64,000 bases of DNA from Mitsuokella sp047974105 (GTDB lineage: Bacteria > Bacillota > Negativicutes > Selenomonadales > Selenomonadaceae), in contig NZ_JBHYRS010000003.1 in NCBI RefSeq assembly GCF_047974105.1, positions 124,001 to 188,000 on the forward strand, in the 5' to 3' direction. Below are positions 1 through 6,781 of the stretch, piece after piece. Under the pieces are notes generated by a model. The model ran no database searches. It had not been told where the DNA came from and was given only the letters and a program-made list of their open reading frames with translations. A program made the translations under genes and the position numbers. Each line of letters opens with the position of its first letter. Within the stretch, counting starts at the first letter, position 1.

Positions 1-987
1 GACTATAATGCTCTTCTTCCCCCCAGGTCCTCGAAAATTGAAGAAATATCAAAGGAAAATGCGTTACTCTATTTCGTAGATGCTATGGGAGTAGAATATC
101 TAAGTTACATAAAGTCTCTATGTAATAATCTGAAGCTGCATGTAGACATTACTGTCTGTCGTTGCGAGCTTCCGTCGATAACAAGTGTCAATAAGGAATT
201 TTTGAATGGTTGGTCGCCAGAACAAATTATATCTATTAAAGATATTGATGATATCAAACATCATGGGAAGGATGACTTCGATTATTACAGAAAATCCAAA
301 TTGCCAATTCATCTTATAAAGGAACTTGAAATAATCAAAGGTATTTTAAAAAATATTCAGGAAAAGCTTCGGAATGGGCGGGATGAGGCAGTAATCATCT
401 CTGACCATGGAGCCAGTCGTCTGGTTGTTCTCTATGACCATGAAAATATTTGGGAAATGGGGAATAATGGTGAACATTCAGGAAGATGCTGCAAGAAGAA
501 CGTTGTTGATAAGCAGCCAGCGTATGCAGTAGATGCTGGGGATTTCTGGTCATTAGCCAATTATGATCGTTTTAAACATGGAAGGAAAGCAAATGTCGAG
601 GCTCATGGGGGCGCAACATTAGAAGAGGTCTGCGTGCCAATCATAAGAATTAGATCCACAGATAAAATAATTGAAGCCTATATTATGTCTGCTGAATCGG
701 ATTCTTTAGGAGATATTCATGAGGTTCCAGAGATAAGAGTAAGCTACCGTAAGAAAGCTGAAATTAAACTGTATTTGACAGTGGAATGTCGTGATGTTTC
801 TATTGTGATAAATGAAAAAAATTATAAGGCTATTCCGCTTGGTAATGGCTATTATAGTGTAAAAATGCCAGATTTGAAGAAAAAAGGACAATACTATGTA
901 GATATCTTTTCCGGCGACAATAAAATAGCAAATCATTTACCACTCCTTATTAAGCGGGAGGGTCAACAAGAAAATGATTTGCTGTAG
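1..987 (+). CDS. pglZ: PglZ, BREX alkaline-phosphatase-superfamily protein (5' end cut by window)
   Basis: The frame is open from base 1 with no stop, so the N-terminus lies outside the window. The visible part contains VDAMGVEYL and SDHGASRLVV, the metal-site signatures of the PglZ branch of the alkaline phosphatase superfamily, then HGGATLEEVCVPII, also typical of PglZ. About 90 C-terminal residues after it look beta-rich and Ig-like. PglZ is a core BREX phage-defence component; its biochemical role is not settled. The next gene is brxL after 11 bases, the gene order of BREX type 4 (brxP, brxC, pglZ, brxL). Base composition is much richer in A+T than the genes after 3900, which fits transfer. 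Type assignment is inference, since the upstream genes are not visible. Confidence 0.85.
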   Translation, partial: DYNALLPPRSSKIEEISKENALLYFVDAMGVEYLSYIKSLCNNLKLHVDITVCRCELPSITSVNKEFLNGWSPEQIISIKDIDDIKHHGKDDFDYYRKSKLPIHLIKELEIIKGILKNIQEKLRNGRDEAVIISDHGASRLVVLYDHENIWEMGNNGEHSGRCCKKNVVDKQPAYAVDAGDFWSLANYDRFKHGRKANVEAHGGATLEEVCVPIIRIRSTDKIIEAYIMSAESDSLGDIHEVPEIRVSYRKKAEIKLYLTVECRDVSIVINEKNYKAIPLGNGYYSVKMPDLKKKGQYYVDIFSGDNKIANHLPLLIKREGQQENDLL

Positions 988-998
988 GAGGATCTAAT

Positions 999-2441
999 AT
1001 GGAAGATAAACTACGTGAATGTTTTGAAGATATGGTGGTTTATAAGGATCTAAAGAAAAGTAATTTCTTTTCCTCTCTTGGATTACCTTCTTTTTTACGA
1101 GATTGGGTTTTGAAAAAATTTGAAGATGATGATGGAAATTATGATATTGAAGAAGTAACCAATTTCATAAAAACTTATCTGCCAAAAAAAGAAGAGTGGC
1201 TTAGTATAAAGAATCGTATTGCATATGAGAATGAACGTGTAAAAATTCTTACAAAGATAAGCGTGGATATCGATATAAAGACAGGAGAAATATCATTTTC
1301 ACTTCCTAATTTTGGTGTGACAAATAAAGAAACTATCATAGAGCCATCCGTTTGGGAGCAGTATAAAAATGAATTAACTAGAGGACAAGAAACTTGGGGG
1401 GTAATCGAACTAGGATATCGTTTCCCAGATGATACTGTAAGACCTAAGATAACGGGTAAAATTAAGATGACTGGCTTTACTAATTTTTATCCGTATATAG
1501 CCGAATTAGATTACTATAAAGATGTTCGTGAAGAATTTTCTATTGGAGAATGGATTGATATTCTTCTAGGTGCAATCGATTATAATGCTGAGGGATATAA
1601 GGACGAGAATGAGAAATTAGCAATGCTGACTCGTCTGTTGCCTTTTTTAGAGAAGCGACTAAATCTTCTTGAGCTTGCACCAAAGGGAACAGGAAAATCG
1701 TACGTTTTTGGAAATTTGAGCAAGTATGGAACTTTGACCGATGGCGGTAAAATTACTCGTGCCAAAATGTTTTATGATACGAGCAGACATAAACCGGGCT
1801 TTATTGTAGGGACTGATTACGTTGCTATCGATGAGGTCAAACTGGTAACATTTAACGATGTCAATGAAATGCGTTCCATTATGCAAGGATATATGGAGCG
1901 TGGACGTTTCAATATAGGGGGATATGAAGGCGAATCGTCTGCTGGTGTCGTACTTTTAGGCAATATCGATATAAACAACATGGACGAATATAAAAGTATG
2001 TTTAATGAACTTCCTTCTCTGTTCCAAGAGAGTGCACTTGTAGACAGAATTCATGGCTTTATTAAAGGTTGGGACATTCCTAAAATGAGCGATGATCTAA
2101 AAGTTTCAGGATGGGCTTTAAATACTGAATACTTTTGTACTATTATGCATATGCTGCGTGATGATGTAAGCTATCGCGCTATTGTTGATGAGATAGTTAA
2201 GGTTTCAGACAATGCATATGTGAGACATACCGAAGCCGTTAAACGTATTGCGACTGCATATTTAAAGTTACTTTTCCCGAATGTAAGGTCTGCTGATGAT
2301 GTGGATGTACACCAATTCAATCGCTACTGTTTAAGACCTGCAATTCGTATGCGAAAGAATATATGGCGGCAATTATCTATTCTTGATTCGGAATATAAGA
2401 ATGATGATAAATTAATGCCAGATTTTACAGTAAGAGGTTAA
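999..2441 (+). CDS. brxL: BrxL-like AAA+ ATPase of BREX, short form
   Basis: 480 residues. ATG follows AGGAGG with good spacing. The N-terminal part (about 1-200) resembles the BrxL N-domain. An AAA+ core follows with Walker A ELAPKGTGKSYVF (Lys near 233), an acidic Walker B-like stretch VAIDEVK near 275, and the BrxL hallmark LVDRIHGFIKGWDIPKM near 345. The protein ends about 20 residues after RPAIRMRK, which in classical BrxL (about 680 residues) precedes the Lon-like S16 domain. The protease-like domain is therefore absent. BrxL is a DNA-binding hexameric AAA+ protein in BREX type 1; the same role is inferred here. It is followed almost directly by the 65-residue gene. Confidence 0.88.
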   Translation: MEDKLRECFEDMVVYKDLKKSNFFSSLGLPSFLRDWVLKKFEDDDGNYDIEEVTNFIKTYLPKKEEWLSIKNRIAYENERVKILTKISVDIDIKTGEISFSLPNFGVTNKETIIEPSVWEQYKNELTRGQETWGVIELGYRFPDDTVRPKITGKIKMTGFTNFYPYIAELDYYKDVREEFSIGEWIDILLGAIDYNAEGYKDENEKLAMLTRLLPFLEKRLNLLELAPKGTGKSYVFGNLSKYGTLTDGGKITRAKMFYDTSRHKPGFIVGTDYVAIDEVKLVTFNDVNEMRSIMQGYMERGRFNIGGYEGESSAGVVLLGNIDINNMDEYKSMFNELPSLFQESALVDRIHGFIKGWDIPKMSDDLKVSGWALNTEYFCTIMHMLRDDVSYRAIVDEIVKVSDNAYVRHTEAVKRIATAYLKLLFPNVRSADDVDVHQFNRYCLRPAIRMRKNIWRQLSILDSEYKNDDKLMPDFTVRG

Positions 2442-2444
2442 TTT

Positions 2445-2642
2445 ATGAAATACGAATGTATTGCTTGTGGGAAAAAAGGGCTTGATAAAGATACCATTGG
2501 CATCAATAAAAAGTTACTAGGTAGGGATATAACAAATTATTATTGCATGGACTGTCTAGCAGACTATCTGGGATGCACAGTTGATGATTTACTTGATAAA
2601 ATAGAAGAATTTAAAGACGAGGGATGTACTCTTTTTGATTAG
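2445..2642 (+). CDS. small four-cysteine protein in the BREX/desulfurase operon
   Basis: 65 residues, beginning three bases after the brxL stop with AAGAGG seven bases upstream. It has CxxC near the N-terminus (CIACGKKG) and a second CxxC after YY (YYCMDCLADYLGC), then an acidic helix-like tail. The pattern suggests a zinc ribbon or a thiol/sulfur-handling protein. I do not recognise the family. Its place between brxL and a cysteine desulfurase, in one tightly packed operon of the same AT-rich composition, suggests it works with one of them, for example as a sulfur acceptor, adaptor or zinc-binding regulator. That is inference only. Confidence 0.75.
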   Translation: MKYECIACGKKGLDKDTIGINKKLLGRDITNYYCMDCLADYLGCTVDDLLDKIEEFKDEGCTLFD

Positions 2643-2656
2643 GAGATGGTTGTTTC

Positions 2657-3772
2657 ATGATTTATGCAGATAATGCTGCTACTACTAGATTAAGCGAGAA
2701 CGCTTTTGCTGCCATGAAGCCCTATCTCCTTGAACAATATGGAAATGCATCTCAACCATATTCTTTTTCTCGACCAATCAAAAAGGCGTTGAAGCATGCC
2801 CGTGAAACTATCGCGGAGTGTATAGGCGCTTTGCCAGAAGAAATATTTTTTACTTCTGGCGGTACAGAGAGTGATAACTGGGTAATCAAATCTTCCTTAT
2901 TTCTCCCATCAACAAAAAATCAAATCATTACTTCTCAAATAGAACATCATGCGATTTTAAATTCGTGTGACACAGTTCAAAAACTCGGTATAGATGTAAA
3001 ATATCTGCCAGTTGATCATCAAGGCGTGATAAATCCTGCTGTTTTGAGAGATAGCATATCTGAAAATACGGGCATAGTGTCAATCATGTATGCAAACAAT
3101 GAAATTGGTACAATTGAACTAATAAGAGAATTATCTAAAATTGCTCACGAGAACGGTGCGCTTTTTCATACGGATGCTGTTCAGGCTGTCGGACATGTTC
3201 CCATTGATGTCAGGAAATTAGATATTGATCTTCTGTCGGCTTCCTCACATAAGTTCAATGGCCCGAAGGGGATAGGATTTTTGTACATGAAGAAGGGCGT
3301 TCGTATTCATCAATATGCGGATGGTGGCTCACAGGAAAACGGAAACCGAGCTGGAACCGAAAATGTAGCATCGATTGTTGGTATGGCAGAAGCTCTCAAG
3401 GAAAATACCTCGAGGATGGATGAGCAAAAAAAGAGACTCCTTAATTTGGAAGATACCTTGATTCAAACACTTCTGTCAGAGAATCTAGACTTTATTCGTA
3501 ATGGTGCGGAAGATCACTTACCAGGGAATGTAAATATTTCTTTTCGCAATGCAGATGGGGAAATGCTTTTGCACCGTCTTGACCTGATGGGAATTTGCAT
3601 CTCTACAGGATCGGCATGTGATTCAGTTAATACGCAGATTTCGCATGTACTGCAGGCAATCAATGCCCCTGAAGAATACGCAAAAGGAACTATTAGAATA
3701 ACATTTGGTGTAGACAATACTCCTTTTGATGCGGTAAAGATAGCAAAGTCTATAGGGAAGATTTTGTCTTAA
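2657..3772 (+). CDS. cysteine desulfurase (IscS/NifS/DndA type)
   Basis: 371 residues, a full-length class V aminotransferase-fold, PLP-dependent cysteine desulfurase. It starts YADNAATTR, has TSGGTESDN, EHHAILNS, HTDAVQAVGH, the PLP lysine in SSHKFNGPKG (K199), the GGSQENGNRAGTEN loop, and the catalytic cysteine in STGSACDS (C321). It would take sulfur from L-cysteine as an enzyme persulfide. No iscU or nifU scaffold is next to it. It is last in the AT-rich pglZ-brxL operon, 14 bases after the small CxxC gene. In Dnd and Ssp systems such an enzyme supplies sulfur for DNA phosphorothioation, so a defence role is plausible. A housekeeping Fe-S or tRNA-thiolation role cannot be excluded. Confidence 0.92.
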   Translation: MIYADNAATTRLSENAFAAMKPYLLEQYGNASQPYSFSRPIKKALKHARETIAECIGALPEEIFFTSGGTESDNWVIKSSLFLPSTKNQIITSQIEHHAILNSCDTVQKLGIDVKYLPVDHQGVINPAVLRDSISENTGIVSIMYANNEIGTIELIRELSKIAHENGALFHTDAVQAVGHVPIDVRKLDIDLLSASSHKFNGPKGIGFLYMKKGVRIHQYADGGSQENGNRAGTENVASIVGMAEALKENTSRMDEQKKRLLNLEDTLIQTLLSENLDFIRNGAEDHLPGNVNISFRNADGEMLLHRLDLMGICISTGSACDSVNTQISHVLQAINAPEEYAKGTIRITFGVDNTPFDAVKIAKSIGKILS

Positions 3773-3826
3773 CGTAACCAGAAGAGCTACATACTTGTGT
3801 CATAATTTGTAATGTGAAAAAGGTTT

Positions 3827-3855
3827 TTGTGTCGTGTGATATACTATTGTATAAT
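3827..3855 (+). promoter_or_regulatory. sigma-70-type promoter of rfbB
   Basis: TTGTGT (3827-3832), a 17-base spacer and a perfect TATAAT (3850-3855), about 67 bases before the rfbB start. It lies just after the AT-rich island, so rfbB does not depend on the defence operon. Confidence 0.7.
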
Positions 3856-3922
3856 ATATAGGTAGAAAAGAATACGGCGCAGAGGCTTTTTTTGCGGCCG
3901 TTTAGACATAGGGGGAATTTGT

Positions 3923-4966
3923 ATGAATATTATTGTGACCGGCGGTGCCGGGTTTATTGGTTCGAATTTTATTTACTATATGCTCAAGAAGCATCCGTCC
4001 GACCGCATTATCTGCGTGGACAAGCTGACGTATGCGGGTAATCTCGAGACGCTTGAGGGCGCGATGGAGAAGAAGAACTTTAAGTTCATCCGTGCGGATA
4101 TCGCGGACCGCAAGGCGATTTACCGCATTTTTGAGCAGGAGAAGCCGGATGTCGTCGTGAATTTCGCAGCGGAGTCGCATGTCGACCGCTCCATTGAGAA
4201 TCCGGAGATTTTCCTGCAGACGAATATCATCGGCACGAGCGTGCTGCTTGATGCCTGCCGCAAGTACGGCATCGATCGCTATCATCAGGTTTCGACGGAT
4301 GAAGTCTACGGCGACCTGCCGCTTGACCGTCCGGACCTGTTCTTTACGGAAGAGACGAACCTCAAGACGTCGAGCCCGTATTCGGCTTCGAAGGCCGGCG
4401 CTGACCTGCTCGTCATGGCTTACCACCGCACGTACAAGCTGCCGACGACGATTTCGCGCTGCTCGAACAACTACGGTCCGTACCATTTCCCGGAGAAGCT
4501 CATCCCATTGATGATTATCAACGCGCTGTCCGACAAGAAGCTGCCGGTCTACGGCGACGGCAAGAATGTCCGCGACTGGCTTTATGTCGAGGATCACTGC
4601 CGTGCCATCGACCTCATCCTGCAGAAGGGCCGTGTCGGCGAGGTTTACAACATCGGCGGCCACAATGAACGCGCCAATATCGATGTCGTCAAGACCATCC
4701 TCAAGGAACTCGGCAAGAGCGAGGACCTGATTGAGCACGTCACGGACCGCAAGGGCCACGACCGTCGCTACGCCATCGACCCGACGAAGATTCACAACGA
4801 ACTCGGCTGGGAGCCGGAGACGAAGTTCGAAGACGGCATCAAGAAGACTATTAAATGGTACCTCGAGCACCGCGACTGGTGGATGGGCATCATCAGCGGC
4901 GATTATCAGAGCTACTATGAGCGCATGTACGACAAGCGCGCCATCCTGGAATACGCAAAAATCTGA
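3923..4966 (+). CDS. rfbB: dTDP-glucose 4,6-dehydratase
   Basis: 347 residues, the usual size. Extended short-chain dehydrogenase with the NAD-binding GGAGFIGSNF at the N-terminus, the dehydratase active site STDEVYGD, and the catalytic pair in YSASKAGAD (Tyr and Lys). It converts dTDP-D-glucose to dTDP-4-keto-6-deoxy-D-glucose in dTDP-rhamnose and related surface-sugar synthesis in the cytoplasm. ATG follows AGGGGGAA. The gene stands alone: rfbA, rfbC and rfbD are not adjacent. G+C content jumps sharply here compared with the preceding operon. A hairpin terminator follows at 4993. Confidence 0.96.
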   Translation: MNIIVTGGAGFIGSNFIYYMLKKHPSDRIICVDKLTYAGNLETLEGAMEKKNFKFIRADIADRKAIYRIFEQEKPDVVVNFAAESHVDRSIENPEIFLQTNIIGTSVLLDACRKYGIDRYHQVSTDEVYGDLPLDRPDLFFTEETNLKTSSPYSASKAGADLLVMAYHRTYKLPTTISRCSNNYGPYHFPEKLIPLMIINALSDKKLPVYGDGKNVRDWLYVEDHCRAIDLILQKGRVGEVYNIGGHNERANIDVVKTILKELGKSEDLIEHVTDRKGHDRRYAIDPTKIHNELGWEPETKFEDGIKKTIKWYLEHRDWWMGIISGDYQSYYERMYDKRAILEYAKI

Positions 4967-4992
4967 TTCGCTCAGGGAAATCTGGGCATAAA

Positions 4993-5019
4993 AAAGAGGC
5001 CGTCGCTGGCCTCTTTCTT
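4993..5019. terminator. bidirectional terminator between rfbB and the 95-residue gene
   Basis: Stem AAAGAGGCC / GGCCTCTTT (4993-5001 and 5008-5016) with a 6-base loop, A-rich on one side and T-rich on the other. It serves the convergent genes on both sides. Confidence 0.8.
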
Positions 5020-5022
5020 GTC

Positions 5023-5310
5023 TCATAGATTTTTGTGCATGACGTATTTGTCCGTAGCCGTGTCGAGCATTTCCTGCCATGAGGAAAATTTCGTGGCTTT
5101 TTTGACCCAGGCATCCATTTTTTCTTCGGGCAGGGCCTCAAAATCCTTCTGGCAAGTGATGCCCAAATGGCCGCCCTGCAGGAATTTCTCGAAGGTGCGG
5201 AAGCGCGTGTATTTGCGCATGAACGAGGTGTCGAAGACGTCGTCAAAGTCGACGAGCTCCGGCATCGTCTGATGGGGAAGCTGGTAAAAACCGGTGATTT
5301 TGATAGCCAT
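5023..5310 (-). CDS. small hypothetical protein, 95 residues
   Basis: Start chosen at the ATG at 5310 because AGGAGG lies six bases upstream; a start at 5337 would lack a good site. The product begins MAIKITGFYQLPHQTMPELV and is soluble and charged, with no membrane segment or signal. Aromatic residues are frequent (FRTFEKFLQGGHLG, KFSSWQEML). I do not recognise the family. It is a stand-alone gene, convergent with rfbB and divergent from the tRNA-Ala promoter. Function unknown. Confidence 0.75.
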   Translation of the reverse strand: MAIKITGFYQLPHQTMPELVDFDDVFDTSFMRKYTRFRTFEKFLQGGHLGITCQKDFEALPEEKMDAWVKKATKFSSWQEMLDTATDKYVMHKNL

Positions 5311-5408
5311 GGAAATTCCTCCTGCTTTATTTTTCAAAGTGTCTGGTCGTTTTTCTCTATTTTAGCAGAAAGTCGGGCATAGAAAAAGTCGGCAGGCGAA
5401 AAAAAGTG

Positions 5409-5437
5409 TTGACAAATGCATGGGGCTCCTTTATAAT
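5409..5437 (+). promoter_or_regulatory. consensus promoter of tRNA-Ala
   Basis: Perfect TTGACA (5409-5414), a 17-base spacer and perfect TATAAT (5432-5437), 31 bases before the mature tRNA. The exact consensus match fits a strong stable-RNA promoter. Confidence 0.9.
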
Positions 5438-5467
5438 AATATCTGTCGTTAGCGATTCGCTAAAGAC

Positions 5468-5543
<76 letters not shown>

Positions 5544-5556
5544 TATCGAATGCACA

Positions 5557-5587
5557 GAGTCAGAAGGTACACTTCTGGCTCTTTTTT
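5557..5587 (+). terminator. rho-independent terminator after tRNA-Ala
   Basis: Stem GAGTCAGAAG (5557-5566) with CTTCTGGCTC (5572-5581), a 5-base loop and six T residues. It ends the tRNA transcript before sbcD. Confidence 0.85.
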
Positions 5588-5623
5588 GTATATCGGGTAT
5601 TTGGTATTTCCAAGGGAGGGATT

Positions 5624-6781
5624 GTGTTGCGCTTTATTCATACGGCTGACTGGCATCTCGGGCGCTATTTTCATGGGCTGCATTTGACGGCGGACCAGCG
5701 TGCCATCATCATGGAGCAGCTTCTGCCGCTCGTAAAAGACGAAAAGGCCGAGGCGGTCATCATTGCGGGGGATATTTACGACCGCGGCGTGCCGCCTGTC
5801 GAGGCTGTCGATCTCTTTGATGAATTCCTTCGCAAAATGGCTGAGGCCAAAGTCAAGGTTTTCTACATTGCGGGCAATCATGACAGCGAGGCGCGGCTGA
5901 ATTTTGGCGGCCGGCTCATGGAGCAGGCGGGGATTTTCGTGCGCGGCCGTCTCGATGACAAGATGGCCCCTATTATAATAGAAGACAAATTCGGCCCTGT
6001 GGCCGTGGAGCTCTACCCTTATATGGAACCTGCCGGTGTCAGGGCGGTGTTCGGCGTGGAAGAGACGCTTGATTTTGAAAAGGCGCATGAAATCGTGCTG
6101 CAGAAGAGCCGCGAAAAACTGCCCAAGGGGGTACGTAGCATCGCTGTCGCCCATGCCTTTCTCGCGGGCGGCGTGAGCTCGGACTCGGAACGGCCGCTTG
6201 CCGTCGGGGGCTCCTCGAATGTCAGCCCTGCGATTTTTAAGGATTTTTGCTACACGGCACTTGGCCATCTGCACAATCCGCAGCGCGCGGGGGCCGACAA
6301 CATTCGCTACAGCGGGTCCCTCATGAAGTATTCTTTTGATGAGGCGGAGCAGAAAAAGGGCGTGCTCCTCGTCGACCTCGATGAAAAGGGGCAGACGCAG
6401 GAAACATTCGTGCCGCTGGTGCCGCCCCACGATGTGCGCCGCGTGCAGGCGTCCTTTGCCGAAATCGAGCACGACCGCGCGAAATTCCCGCAGTCGGACG
6501 ATTATGTCGAGGTCGAGCTCACGGATACGGGCATTATCCTCGATGTGTTCAACAAGCTCAAGGCCATTTATCCAAATCTCATGCATGTGCTCTATCCGAA
6601 TCTGCAGCATGAGGGCACGATGCGCGAGCAGAACGGGCAGGCTGTGCTGAAACTCACGGAAGAGACGCTTTTTGCTCAGTATTACGAGGATATGACGCAG
6701 GAAAAGCTCGATGAGGGGCAGAAAGAATTCATTCACGGCTGTCTGCAGGAAATTTATCAGGAAGAGAGGGATGCGAAGTGA
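5624..6781 (+). CDS. sbcD: SbcD nuclease subunit
   Basis: About 385 residues, normal for SbcD. The Mre11-type metallophosphoesterase motifs are clear: FIHTADWHLG, IAGDIYDRG, IAGNHDSEARL, and the later YTALGHLHNPQ. With SbcC it forms an ATP-dependent nuclease that opens hairpins and processes DNA ends. The start is GTG at 5624 (MLRFIHTADWH) or TTG at 5627; GGGAGG at 5614-5619 sits four or seven bases upstream, so the start is uncertain by one codon. An upstream ATG at 5495 is rejected because it lies inside the tRNA. The stop overlaps the sbcC start by four bases. Confidence 0.94.
   Translation: MLRFIHTADWHLGRYFHGLHLTADQRAIIMEQLLPLVKDEKAEAVIIAGDIYDRGVPPVEAVDLFDEFLRKMAEAKVKVFYIAGNHDSEARLNFGGRLMEQAGIFVRGRLDDKMAPIIIEDKFGPVAVELYPYMEPAGVRAVFGVEETLDFEKAHEIVLQKSREKLPKGVRSIAVAHAFLAGGVSSDSERPLAVGGSSNVSPAIFKDFCYTALGHLHNPQRAGADNIRYSGSLMKYSFDEAEQKKGVLLVDLDEKGQTQETFVPLVPPHDVRRVQASFAEIEHDRAKFPQSDDYVEVELTDTGIILDVFNKLKAIYPNLMHVLYPNLQHEGTMREQNGQAVLKLTEETLFAQYYEDMTQEKLDEGQKEFIHGCLQEIYQEERDAK

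Noticed and set aside
3902..5080. 392-residue open frame on the minus strand over rfbB
   Set aside because: Arg/Leu/Val-rich mirror of the G+C-rich rfbB coding strand, with no ribosome site or family motif. The rfbB frame has all catalytic motifs.
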